DNA of 64,000 nucleotides. Origin: an uncultured Bacteroidota bacterium. Lineage in GTDB: Bacteria; Bacteroidota; Bacteroidia; Flavobacteriales; Flavobacteriaceae. Location: NCBI GenBank assembly GCA_902583445.1, contig CACHVZ010000002.1, forward strand, positions 18,191 to 82,190, in the 5' to 3' direction. Shown here in pieces: positions 1-9,399 of this stretch (positions are counted from its first letter, which is position 1; every line of letters begins with the position of its first letter). The notes beneath the pieces are model-generated. The model had not been told where the DNA came from. It saw nothing but the letters and a program-made list of their open reading frames with translations, and ran no database searches. Position numbers and translations under genes: made by a program.

Positions 1-584
1 CAATAACCCCCTTTAAAATTATGTAGTGCTATAAGGTTTTCTGGAAAATCTCCTTTTACATGAATTTTAACTGCTAGGTATGGTGATTTTTTTTTAATGA
101 AGTTTCTATTCATCTTAAAATCTAATAATGACCTTTTACCAAAAGCGCCAATAGTAATTTTACTTTGAAAAGATTTTGAATCTTTTGTTTGAATTGTAAA
201 AACCCCTTTATTAAAAATTACAGAGTTTACTGAGTCTTTTAAAACTTTAACTCCGTTAGATTCTGCTTTATTTAATAATAATTTATCAAAAAAATAGCGG
301 CTCATTCCAAAACCTCCTAAAGGTAAGTTACCCTTAATTAGATTACCTTTTGCAGTACTAACTTGCACTTTACTGATCTTCTTTGCTCCCTCTTTTATTG
401 GATCAATCCCTAAATAGTTTAAATAGGGAATTACTTCATTAGATATATACTCTCCGCATACTTTATGATTTGGATAGGAGTTTTTTTCAATAAGTAAAAC
501 ACGATGGTTGAATTTTGACAAATGGATGGCATTTGTTAACCCTGCCAATCCACCACCAATTATTATTACATCAAAAGTTTTTAT
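1..584 (-). CDS. FAD-dependent oxidoreductase (geranylgeranyl-reductase-like), partial: C-terminus lies beyond the window edge; no canonical start codon
   Basis: Manual translation of the minus strand gives an open frame IKTFDVIIIGGGLAGLTNAIHLSKFNHRVLLIEKNSYPNHKVCGEYISNEVIPYLNYLG... with a Rossmann GGGLAGL motif and KVCGEY motif, open to base 1. ATA occupies the expected start position (584-582). Confidence 0.8.
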   Translation of the reverse strand, partial: MKTFDVIIIGGGLAGLTNAIHLSKFNHRVLLIEKNSYPNHKVCGEYISNEVIPYLNYLGIDPIKEGAKKISKVQVSTAKGNLIKGNLPLGGFGMSRYFFDKLLLNKAESNGVKVLKDSVNSVIFNKGVFTIQTKDSKSFQSKITIGAFGKRSLLDFKMNRNFIKKKSPYLAVKIHVKGDFPENLIALHNFKGGY

Positions 585-588
585 GATC

Positions 589-825
589 TTAAAATTTATT
601 TAATTTATCAGGAATAAACTTACTTATTGAATCAAGATTATTGTTTAGTGATTTAAGAAGAGGGTCCTTCGGTTTAGCTCTCATTTTTGACTTGCTCCAA
701 TTCGAAGGATTAACAGTTAATCCTGTTCTAGCTGAGATTACTTTAGAATTAGGAGGTCTTAAGTATACATAAATACTAACCTGCTTATTTTCTTTTGACT
801 TAAGTCTGTAACCAATTGATGACAT
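589..825 (-). pseudogene. Truncated tyrosine recombinase/integrase: N-terminal arm DNA-binding domain only
   Basis: 78 aa ORF (YRLKSKENKQVSIYVYLRPPNSKVISARTGLTVNPSNWSKSKMRAKPKDPLLKSLNNNLDSI) resembles the Bacteroidetes integrase arm-binding domain (YLRI..G.R..ISTGI.V.P..WD). No SAM-like or catalytic domain follows. Confidence 0.65.
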
Positions 826-841
826 AGAATAAAATTATATA

Positions 842-863
842 ATTGGCAACATATTGGCAACAA
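842..863. repeat. Two tandem 11-bp direct repeats ATTGGCAACAT / ATTGGCAACAA
   Basis: Exact ATTGGCAAC at 842-850 and 853-861, 17 bp upstream of the integrase-fragment start. Confidence 0.8.
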
Positions 864-994
864 ATAAAGCAATTTTATAACATATTATGAATGTTTATTT
901 AATATTAAGTAAATACTAACAATTTTTAAATTTTTCAAAGTGAACTTTATAAAACATAAAAAAACATTCCACTGATTTCTTTAGAACCGAGTTA

Positions 995-1552
995 TTATTT
1001 TGTTCTTTTACCTTTTTGTTTAATGTTCTTCTTAGCCATTTTAATATGTTCAATATGATGCTTAGTGTGCCATGCATACATTCCAACATGCTCATGAAGA
1101 ATTATATTTTTATCTCTGAATGAGTGATAGTAAGTTTTATTGAAATCTTCCTCAGATAATGTCTTTAATAGGCTAACCCATTTAGCATGAATTCCTTCAA
1201 TCACATTTAAACTATCTTTTATGTCTAATACATTTGAATCAGGAGTAGTCAGAAACTCAGCTACTTCATACATTTTAACGCTAGGATTTTCCTCTAATAA
1301 TGTATGTTTTGTTCTTAAGAAGGCATATGTGTGTGTATCACAAAAATGGTGAATAATTTGAGCAATATTCATTCCTCCATCTCTATAAGATTTTTTAAAA
1401 TCAGTCTTGTCAAGACCTTTAACGCACTCTCTAAGATCACCAGAAAATGACTCTAGTGTTTTTATATCTTCAACTGTTCTTGAGAAATTAAAATCAAGTA
1501 TCGCTTTATATTTTCCAATAGGAAACTTTAAATTATCTAGTTCATTTTCCAT
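995..1552 (-). CDS. DinB-superfamily / YfiT-like putative metal-dependent hydrolase (bacillithiol-transferase-like)
   Basis: Histidine pattern (AQIIHHFCDTH, AWHTKHHIEHI) and overall YfiT/DinB-like sequence. Confidence 0.75.
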   Translation of the reverse strand: MENELDNLKFPIGKYKAILDFNFSRTVEDIKTLESFSGDLRECVKGLDKTDFKKSYRDGGMNIAQIIHHFCDTHTYAFLRTKHTLLEENPSVKMYEVAEFLTTPDSNVLDIKDSLNVIEGIHAKWVSLLKTLSEEDFNKTYYHSFRDKNIILHEHVGMYAWHTKHHIEHIKMAKKNIKQKGKRTK

Positions 1553-1559
1553 AGTAGGT

Positions 1560-2558
1560 TTAGTTTAAGTTTGAGAAGTCATTTATAATTGTATCAATTA
1601 TTTTTTTGGATTCATCTTTATATTTTATTTCTAACACTTTTGGTGACTTAATCCAATTAGAAATAATGTCTATATTTTTTATTGAAAACCTATCAATTAC
1701 TGTTACTCCTTCTTCCTTTAAAGCCGCGGCATTAAACTGCTGCTCTATTTGACCTTCTACAGGAACAACAATCATAGGCTTTCCTAGAAATATTGCCTCT
1801 GAGGTTGTAGCAAAACCACCAGCACACACAATTCCATAACAAGAAGCAAATTTCCTTAAAAATAAATCTTCAGAAAGAGGTTCAATATTTACTCCAGATA
1901 TTATTTCTTTTTTGTCAGCATCAAGAGAAAAAATAGTCCACGTTTTCTTAATAGGTAATTGATTAATAATCTCTATTAAATTTGAAGGAGAGTAGGTGGG
2001 TAAATAGACAATTATTTCATCGCTAGTTGTTACTTTCAGATTCCTAATTTTGTTTCTAATTATTGGGAAAAAAATTCTATCGGTGTATTTTTTATAATGA
2101 TATCCATATCCAAGTTTAGTAGGAATTATATAATTTATTGCCCATAATACAAGCCTATTGTAAGTCTTGGGTCTAGGAGTATTCTTAAGGCACATGGAGT
2201 ATTGATTTGTTAATTCAAAACACTTAACATTATTAAATTTTGCAGACCATGCAGAAACTGGTTCAAAATCATTTATTATTAAATCATATTTCTTTACGGG
2301 GCATGATAAAATCTCTTTTAATAATCTAAAATAATTATTTAGAAATGCAGTTTTCAGCCAATTAACTGATCCATTATCCGTATAGAAAAAAGTAACACCT
2401 GTAAAATGTTTGATGGGTTTTTCTTCTAGTAAAAAATTATTTTTAGGGCCACTTGTAATTATATCAAGGTCAGCTACTTCTTTTATTTTTGGAATTATGT
2501 TTTGAGCTCTTGCTAAATGACCATTACCTGTAGTCTGTATTGCATATAGAATTTTCAT
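1560..2558 (-). CDS. Glycosyltransferase (MJ1255/UDP-glycosyltransferase-like)
   Basis: MKILYAIQTTGNGHLARAQ N-terminus and C-terminal CAGGFATTSEAIFLGKPMIVVPVEGQIEQQFNA motif. Confidence 0.75.
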   Translation of the reverse strand: MKILYAIQTTGNGHLARAQNIIPKIKEVADLDIITSGPKNNFLLEEKPIKHFTGVTFFYTDNGSVNWLKTAFLNNYFRLLKEILSCPVKKYDLIINDFEPVSAWSAKFNNVKCFELTNQYSMCLKNTPRPKTYNRLVLWAINYIIPTKLGYGYHYKKYTDRIFFPIIRNKIRNLKVTTSDEIIVYLPTYSPSNLIEIINQLPIKKTWTIFSLDADKKEIISGVNIEPLSEDLFLRKFASCYGIVCAGGFATTSEAIFLGKPMIVVPVEGQIEQQFNAAALKEEGVTVIDRFSIKNIDIISNWIKSPKVLEIKYKDESKKIIDTIINDFSNLN

Positions 2559-3394
2559 TTATCCTTAAGGATTTTAAACTCTTCTATCATGACTTTATAA
2601 AGTTCCTTAGTTGTCATTTCAATTCTAGATTCCTCATCATTATTAAAATCAGCTTCAGTTCGAGTGTGATAATATATGGACCATTTATTGTCTAAATATT
2701 CTAAAGATGATAAACTCTCTAACCAGTCTCCTGAATTCATGTAAATAATTTCATCACCATCTATATCAAAGGATTCAATTTTTGGAGTATGAATATGTCC
2801 CAAGACCACATATTTATATCCATTTTTATGAGCTGTTTCAGCAGCTGCTCTCTCAAAATTGCTAAAATACTGGACAGCAGTTTTTACATTAGCTTTAATT
2901 GCTTTTGAGAAATTTAATCTTCTTCCTCCAAGAGGTTTCATTATTTTTTTATTAAGCCAACTATTGAACATTATCATATAATCATAAACAAATCCTGCAA
3001 ATTTAGTTATCCATTGTGTCTGAATAGAAAAATCAAAAACATCACCATGAAAAATCCAGACTTTTCCTTCATCAGTATCTAACACTACTTGATTAACAAT
3101 TTGAAAGTTTTGAATTTTAAAATTTAAAAACTTTCTCAATAGTTCGTCATGATTACCAACTACATAATGGATTTCTTTACCCTGAGATATTAGATCTAGA
3201 AAGTATTTTACAACTTTCATATGAGAGTTTGGCCAATACTTTTTATTGAATAATAAAATATCTATAAAGTCTCCATTGATTACAATTTTCTTTGCATCAA
3301 TTGTTTTTAAATATGACAAAACTTCATCAGCTTCAGAGCCATAAGTCCCAAGATGTAAATCAGAGATAACTAGTATGTCTATATTACGTTTCAC
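2555..3394 (-). CDS. Metallophosphoesterase, UDP-2,3-diacylglucosamine diphosphatase (LpxH)-like
   Basis: VISDLHLG, NGDFID, GNHDE, HGD, LGHIHTP motifs of calcineurin-like phosphoesterases. Confidence 0.8.
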   Translation of the reverse strand: MKRNIDILVISDLHLGTYGSEADEVLSYLKTIDAKKIVINGDFIDILLFNKKYWPNSHMKVVKYFLDLISQGKEIHYVVGNHDELLRKFLNFKIQNFQIVNQVVLDTDEGKVWIFHGDVFDFSIQTQWITKFAGFVYDYMIMFNSWLNKKIMKPLGGRRLNFSKAIKANVKTAVQYFSNFERAAAETAHKNGYKYVVLGHIHTPKIESFDIDGDEIIYMNSGDWLESLSSLEYLDNKWSIYYHTRTEADFNNDEESRIEMTTKELYKVMIEEFKILKDK

Positions 3395-3439
3395 TAGTTT
3401 GCAAATTTACTTAAAGATTATAATTTGAGATAATTAATA

Positions 3440-3634
3440 CTAAAGCTTATTGACATAATCTCTGAATGAAACACCATGTATGCGTATGAAATTTCTTTCA
3501 AATTCAAGTCTTGATTTAAAACCACATAACTCCCAAACCTTATTAATAGTTTGTGAGTCCTTAGAGGATAAGGATTTAGCCAAGGTGACTGCGTAGTTTA
3601 CTTTGGATCTGTTGATCTTTTGGTTAATCTTTTC
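3440..3634 (-). pseudogene. Remnant of the C-terminal HTH of an AraC-family regulator
   Basis: Manual translation: VNYAVTLAKSLSSKDSQTINKVWELCGFKSRLEFERNFIRIHGVSFRDYVNKL*. This matches the second AraC HTH pattern (GF.S...F.R.F....G.S...Y). No ATG start, and a stop lies shortly upstream in frame. Confidence 0.5.
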
Positions 3635-3716
3635 GATAATTGGTTAATTTGTCAAATACAATTTATAAAAAAAAATTATCTAATTAATAAAAAAACAAAA
3701 AATGCTTAACATTTTT

Positions 3717-4010
3717 TTACATAAAAGACTGAAGCTTCATTGCAAGTCCCTGATCACCCTTAATTTTCAGTTTTCCACTCATAACTGCCATCATTGGATT
3801 CACCTTACCATTTTGAAGATCTTCCATTAAAGAGCCTGCCATAGTAATAGTACAATCAGCCTCCATATCTTCTAGTAAAATTTTATTTTCAGATCCAGTT
3901 CCATCAATACAGATAGAGTTACCATCAATCTCAAACTTAATAATACCTCCTATTGGAGCTGCATTTTTTGCTTTTGATTGAAAATTTGAAAGTATGTTTT
4001 CTTTGTCCAT
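3717..4010 (-). CDS. SCP2 sterol-binding domain protein
   Basis: 97 aa; ..DCTITMAGSLMEDLQNGKVNPMMAVMSGKLKIKGDQGLAMKL.. is typical of SCP2 domains. Confidence 0.85.
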   Translation of the reverse strand: MDKENILSNFQSKAKNAAPIGGIIKFEIDGNSICIDGTGSENKILLEDMEADCTITMAGSLMEDLQNGKVNPMMAVMSGKLKIKGDQGLAMKLQSFM

Positions 4011-4020
4011 AGTTATATAT

Positions 4021-4028
4021 TAATTTTG
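4021..4028 (+). promoter_or_regulatory. Candidate Bacteroidetes -7 element (TAATTTTG; consensus TAnnTTTG)
   Basis: Exact match to TAnnTTTG in the divergent SCP2/3-hydroxyacyl-CoA dehydrogenase intergenic region. The nearest upstream TTG gives a short 15-bp spacer. Confidence 0.3.
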
Positions 4029-4079
4029 TAAAGTTAGTAATTAAAATAATTTATTTAGATTAGCAATTATTATAAAAAA

Positions 4080-6464
4080 ATGAATTTTAAAGTTAAAACA
4101 ACCGCTGTTCTTGGATCTGGTGTAATGGGTTCAGGAATTGCTTGTCATCTTGCAAATGTTGGAATAGATGTATTAATGCTCGATATTCAGCCTAAAGACA
4201 AATCAATAAAAAATAGGAATATAATTGCAGATGATGCATTAAATAACGCAATTAAGTCCAAGCCTAATCCTCTTTACAAAAAAGAATATGCATCAAGAAT
4301 AACCACAGGTAATTTTGATGATGATTTTGAAAAAATAAAAGATGCAGATTGGATTATTGAAGTTGTTGTTGAAAATTTAGAAATTAAAAAAACAATTTTT
4401 GAAAAGGTTGAAAAATACAAGTCTGATGGTGCCTTTGTAACTTCTAATACTTCTAGTATTCCAATATCTCTTTTATGTGAGGGAAGATCAGATAGCTTTA
4501 AATCATTGTTTTGTGGAACTCATTTTTTTAATCCTCCTAGGTATTTAAGACTATTCGAAGTAATTCCTCAAACTAAAACCGATCCTAAATTAGTTTCATT
4601 TTTAATGGAATTTGGAGATGTTATACTTGGAAAGCAAACAGTACTCTGTAAAGATACTCCTGGATTCATTGGAAACAGAATTGGTGTAATGTGTGGTATC
4701 AAATCATCTCAATTAACAGAAAAATACAATTTTAAAATTGAAGAAGTAGATTTGATGACAGGTAGTGTAATAGGTCTTCCTAATTCTGGAACATTTAGAT
4801 TACAAGATTTGGTTGGACTAGATACAAGCGACAATGTAACTAACTTTTTAGTAAACAATGTAAATGATGATACATTTTACATCAAACTAAAAGATCAGCC
4901 TGAAAATAAATCTTTCAAATTTTTAATTGAAAATAAGTTTTTCGGAAATAAATCTGGTAAAGGGTACTATGAAAAAACTAAGGAAAAAGATGAAAATGGT
5001 AGGTCAGTCATTAATGCTCTGGATCTTGAAACAAATGAATATAGAAAATCAATTAAACCTAATTTACCCGAAATTAAAGAAGCAAAATCTATAGAGCTGT
5101 TTGATAGAAGATTAAAGTTTTTAGTCGAGGGTGATTCAAACGTTAATAAGTTTTACAGAGAATATTTTTCATGTATACTGTCATATTCTGCTATGAGTAT
5201 TCCAGAAATTGCAGATGACTATTATCAAATAGATGATGCAATAAGAACTGGATACGCATGGAGCTATGGTCCATTTGAAATATGGGATAATCTTGGAATT
5301 AAAACTGGAATTGAAATGATAAAAAGTTGTGGTGAAGAAATTCCAAATTGGATCACAGATATGTCTGACTCTGAAGTAGAATCATTCTACAAATTTGAAG
5401 ATGGGAAAAAGAAATTTTATGATGTTAATTCTAAAAAATATATAAATGTTCCAAGCTCTGAAGATCATTACATACTCGATGCATTTAGAGAAAACAAACA
5501 GATTCTAAGGAATCCAGAGTGTACCGTGCATGATATAGGAGATGGTGTTATGTGTATTGAATTCCAGACAAAAGGAAACTCTATAGGAGAGGGAATAGCT
5601 AAAGGAATCAATGAGGCAATTGATATTGCTGAGAGAGATGGTTGGAATGGAATAGTAATAGGTAATAACGACAAACAGTTCTCTGTTGGAGCTAACCTTA
5701 TGAATATGGGGATGATGGCTATGCAGAAGAACTTTGATGAAATAGAAAAGTTTCTAGTTGGATTCCAAAAGATACTGATGAGGATGAGGACATGTAATAT
5801 ACCTGTTGTTTCTGCAACTCATGGATTTGTTATGGGTGGAGGACTTGAGGTCTCAATACATTGTGATGCTGGTATTCATGCATCTGAGTCATACATTGGT
5901 CTTGTTGAGGCTGGAGTTGGTCTTATACCTGGTGGAGGTGGAACAAAAGAAATGGCAATGAGAGCATCTGACTCCTTTAACTCAGGAGATGTAAAAATGC
6001 CATCATTAATTGATCATTTTAAATCAATCGCAATGGGTTCAGTATCCATGTCAGCTCATGAGGCTTATGATCTTCAATATCTTCTCCCAGAGAGAGATTT
6101 TATTTGTATGAATCGAATGAGAAATATTAGTATGGCAAAAGAAAAAGTATTAAGTCTTAAAACAGGTTATATTCCTCCTTCATCAAGACAAGACATTGAA
6201 GTTTTAGGAAGATCAGGATTATCAACATTACACTCTGCTATAAATGAATTCAGACTTGGTAATTACATGTCTGATTATGATGTAGAAGTGTCAAGAAAAA
6301 TAGCATATGTTATGTGTGGTGGTGATTTAACTTATTCTCAAAATGTAAGTGAAGAATACCTTCTTGATCTTGAAAGAGAAAACTTCATGAGTTTACTAGG
6401 AAATCAAAAAACATTAGATAGAATTCAGCACATGCTGATGACAAAAAAACCATTAAGAAATTAA
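4080..6464 (+). CDS. 3-hydroxyacyl-CoA dehydrogenase / enoyl-CoA hydratase (FadB/FadN-like)
   Basis: N-terminal VLGSGVMGSGIACHLANVG, HFFNPP..LFEVIP, and C-terminal crotonase region GFVMGGGLEVSIHCDAG. Confidence 0.92.
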   Translation: MNFKVKTTAVLGSGVMGSGIACHLANVGIDVLMLDIQPKDKSIKNRNIIADDALNNAIKSKPNPLYKKEYASRITTGNFDDDFEKIKDADWIIEVVVENLEIKKTIFEKVEKYKSDGAFVTSNTSSIPISLLCEGRSDSFKSLFCGTHFFNPPRYLRLFEVIPQTKTDPKLVSFLMEFGDVILGKQTVLCKDTPGFIGNRIGVMCGIKSSQLTEKYNFKIEEVDLMTGSVIGLPNSGTFRLQDLVGLDTSDNVTNFLVNNVNDDTFYIKLKDQPENKSFKFLIENKFFGNKSGKGYYEKTKEKDENGRSVINALDLETNEYRKSIKPNLPEIKEAKSIELFDRRLKFLVEGDSNVNKFYREYFSCILSYSAMSIPEIADDYYQIDDAIRTGYAWSYGPFEIWDNLGIKTGIEMIKSCGEEIPNWITDMSDSEVESFYKFEDGKKKFYDVNSKKYINVPSSEDHYILDAFRENKQILRNPECTVHDIGDGVMCIEFQTKGNSIGEGIAKGINEAIDIAERDGWNGIVIGNNDKQFSVGANLMNMGMMAMQKNFDEIEKFLVGFQKILMRMRTCNIPVVSATHGFVMGGGLEVSIHCDAGIHASESYIGLVEAGVGLIPGGGGTKEMAMRASDSFNSGDVKMPSLIDHFKSIAMGSVSMSAHEAYDLQYLLPERDFICMNRMRNISMAKEKVLSLKTGYIPPSSRQDIEVLGRSGLSTLHSAINEFRLGNYMSDYDVEVSRKIAYVMCGGDLTYSQNVSEEYLLDLERENFMSLLGNQKTLDRIQHMLMTKKPLRN

Positions 6465-6466
6465 TT

Positions 6467-7636
6467 ATGGAAGCATACATTGTAGCTGGTTATAGATCAG
6501 CAATTGGAAAAGCAAAAAGAGGTGGCTTTAAAAATTATAGAACCGATGATCTTGCTGTAGATGTTATAAAACATCTTACATCTCAAGTTCCAGAACTTGA
6601 TACTACAAAAGTTGACGATGTTATAGTAGGATGTGCTAATCCTGAAGGTGAACAAGGTCTTCAAGTGGCAAGATTAATATCTGCCAGAGCTCTCGGAAAA
6701 GAAGTGCCTGGTGTAACAATTAATAGGTATTGTGCTTCAGGTCTAGAAGCTATTTCTATGGCCGTTAGTAAAGTAAGAGCTGGATTTGGACATATTTTTG
6801 TTGCTGGAGGGATTGAAAGTATGAGTCTAATTCCAATGACTGGGTATAAATTATCTCCTAGCTACAAAGCAAATATGGAGAATATGAATTATCATATTGG
6901 AATGGGACATACAGCTGAAGCTGTTGCTGAAAAATATAAAATATCAAGAGAAGCTTCAGATCAATTTTCATATGAGTCTCACCAAAAGGCAGCAAATGCA
7001 ATTGAAAAGGGATTGTTTAAAGATGAGATTGTTCCAGTTACTGTTGAAGAAGTATTTGTCCAAGATGGAAATAAAGTATCTAAATCTCATACGGTTGATA
7101 TGGATGAGGGAGTTAGAAGGGAAACAACAGTTGAAGCTTTAGCTAAATTAAGACCTGCTTTCAAACTTGGAGGTATAGTTACTGCTGGTAGCTCATCTCA
7201 AATGTCTGACGGTGCAGCTTTTGTTTTAGTTATGTCTGAGGAGATGGTTAAACAGTTAGGAGTCAAACCAATTGCAAGGATGGTAACTTGTACTTCAGGA
7301 GGAGTAGATCCTTTATATATGGGAATAGGACCTGTTGAAGCAATTCCCAAAGCTTTAAGTCAGGCAGGATTAAAATTATCTGATATAGAACAAACAGAAT
7401 TAAATGAAGCTTTTGCTTGCCAAGCTCTAGCTGTAATCCAGGAGAGTGGTTTAAATCCGGATACTGTAAATGTTAATGGTGGAGCAATTGCTCTTGGTCA
7501 TCCTTTAGGGTGTACTGGTGCAAAACTTTCAATACAATTGCTTAATGAAATGAAAAGAAGAAATCAAAAGTATGGAATGGTTACTGCTTGTGTTGGAGGA
7601 GGTCAAGGAATTGCAGGTATTTACGAGAGACTCTAA
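6467..7636 (+). CDS. Acetyl-CoA C-acyltransferase (thiolase, FadA-like)
   Basis: [10 protein letters not shown] active site, [33 protein letters not shown]. Confidence 0.95.
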   Translation: MEAYIVAGYRSAIGKAKRGGFKNYRTDDLAVDVIKHLTSQVPELDTTKVDDVIVGCANPEGEQGLQVARLISARALGKEVPGVTINRYCASGLEAISMAVSKVRAGFGHIFVAGGIESMSLIPMTGYKLSPSYKANMENMNYHIGMGHTAEAVAEKYKISREASDQFSYESHQKAANAIEKGLFKDEIVPVTVEEVFVQDGNKVSKSHTVDMDEGVRRETTVEALAKLRPAFKLGGIVTAGSSSQMSDGAAFVLVMSEEMVKQLGVKPIARMVTCTSGGVDPLYMGIGPVEAIPKALSQAGLKLSDIEQTELNEAFACQALAVIQESGLNPDTVNVNGGAIALGHPLGCTGAKLSIQLLNEMKRRNQKYGMVTACVGGGQGIAGIYERL

Positions 7637-8067
7637 GTTTTTTTAATAACGTAAGTTACTATTCCCCATACTATAAATTCATTTTCATCTGTAACCTTTA
7701 TTGGCTCATACTTATCATTTTCTGGTACTAAGTATATATGATCCTTCTCAATCTTTACTCTTTTTACCGTGAATTCTCCATTAAGATAACAGACAGCAAT
7801 TTTATTATTCTTTAATTCTTCGCTTCTATCAATTACAAGAATATCTCCATCATCAAGCCCTGCATTTTTCATTGATTCACCTGAAACTCTAGCATAAAAA
7901 GTTGACTCTTTATTTTTTACTACAACTTTTTCAATACTAATTCTTGACTCCTCGAAATCACTAGCAGGTGAAGGAAATCCAGCTGAAATTCCATCTTCAA
8001 TAAATATATTTTTAATGGACTCTTTATCAGTTGATTTAAATATTCTAATATTATTCTCTTTATTCAT
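7633..8067 (-). CDS. umuD: LexA/UmuD-family self-cleaving accessory subunit of DNA polymerase V
   Basis: AGFPSPASDFEE cleavage region, SGESM serine, and K in NNKIAVCYLNGEFTVKR; adjacent to umuC. Confidence 0.9.
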   Translation of the reverse strand: MNKENNIRIFKSTDKESIKNIFIEDGISAGFPSPASDFEESRISIEKVVVKNKESTFYARVSGESMKNAGLDDGDILVIDRSEELKNNKIAVCYLNGEFTVKRVKIEKDHIYLVPENDKYEPIKVTDENEFIVWGIVTYVIKKT

Positions 8068-8068
8068 T

Positions 8069-9328
8069 CTACTTTACAATTAATATTTCGTCAATTTCAG
8101 TAGTATAGTTTCTAGATAGCTTTTGTCTTTTCATTTTCCAAATTCTTTTTTGATCTTGACTGGCAAGCCTTACCTTATACAGTCCATATTTGGTGTCAAT
8201 TGTATCAATACTTTCCATGAGCTTTTTCTGTTTTTCAATATCTCTATCAAATAAACTAAACTGATGATTTGATTCTGGAGATAACCCCATCAATATTATA
8301 CCTGCTTTTTTATATGATTTGTTTTTAGAGTAAATCTTTTTTAGAAGTTTTACTGCAAATTTACTAATCTCAATACTTGAATTAGTAGAAAATGGTAGTG
8401 ATCCTGTTAGGCTATAATGATATCTTTCATTATTATTTTTAAATGGATTGCTCCTAATAAAAACACAAATCATATTACATTCACTCTTTTGATTTCTTAG
8501 TTTTTTAGAAGCAACAACTGAATATGTTGTGATTCTTTCAATTAAATCTTCAAGTGATGAAATATCAGACTCAAAGCTTCGAGTTGTTGCAATAGATTTT
8601 TTCTCAATTTTTGTTTCTTCAATATCAAGTGTAGGAGAACCTTCAAGCTCTTTTTTTAGTTTTAGTCCAATTATACTCATATTTTTTTTAACCCATTGAT
8701 CAGGAAGATTTATAAAGTCAATTCCAGACTTGACATTTATGTTTGATAACTTCTTTTCATTTTGTAATCCAATACCCCAAATATCACCAGTAGATATTTT
8801 TCCCAAAGCTTCTAGACGTTTTTTATTATTATTAATTGAATAAAACCCCTTGGGAATATCAGGGCTTTTTTTAGCAATTCTATTTGCAATTTTAGCAAGC
8901 GATTTAGTCGGAGCTAATCCGATTGAGACAGGAATACCAGTCCACTTCCATACAGTACTTATAATCTCTTTACATTTATTGTCAGCTTCATCCTCAGTAA
9001 AACCATTGAATCTTAAAAATGCTTCATCAATACTATAAATTTCTAAATCTGGAACAAAACGGGATATTATAGACATAACCCTATTGCTCATATCCCCATA
9101 TAGTGTAAAATTTGATGAGAATATCTCAACTTTATTTTTTTGAAAGACTTCTTTGAATTTAAATGCAGGTGCTCCCATAGGAATTCCAAGAGCTTTAGCC
9201 TCATTACTTCTTGCTATTACACAACCATCATTATTTGAAAGAATGACGATCGGTTTTTCATTTAAGTGTGGTTGAAAAACTCTTTCACATGAAGCGTAAA
9301 AATTATTACAATCTATTAAGGCAAACAT
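8069..9328 (-). CDS. umuC: DNA polymerase V catalytic subunit (Y-family)
   Basis: [65 protein letters not shown]. Confidence 0.95.
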   Translation of the reverse strand: MFALIDCNNFYASCERVFQPHLNEKPIVILSNNDGCVIARSNEAKALGIPMGAPAFKFKEVFQKNKVEIFSSNFTLYGDMSNRVMSIISRFVPDLEIYSIDEAFLRFNGFTEDEADNKCKEIISTVWKWTGIPVSIGLAPTKSLAKIANRIAKKSPDIPKGFYSINNNKKRLEALGKISTGDIWGIGLQNEKKLSNINVKSGIDFINLPDQWVKKNMSIIGLKLKKELEGSPTLDIEETKIEKKSIATTRSFESDISSLEDLIERITTYSVVASKKLRNQKSECNMICVFIRSNPFKNNNERYHYSLTGSLPFSTNSSIEISKFAVKLLKKIYSKNKSYKKAGIILMGLSPESNHQFSLFDRDIEKQKKLMESIDTIDTKYGLYKVRLASQDQKRIWKMKRQKLSRNYTTEIDEILIVK

Positions 9329-9399
9329 GATACAAAAATCTAAAAATTATTAAGAAACATAAAAAACAAGTTGTAATTTTATTAACTATATAAAACTTG

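Noticed and set aside
589-825. Active mobile element or integrated prophage at the left edge
   Set aside because: Only the arm-binding domain remains; no catalytic integrase domain, cargo or flanking phage genes are visible in the window.
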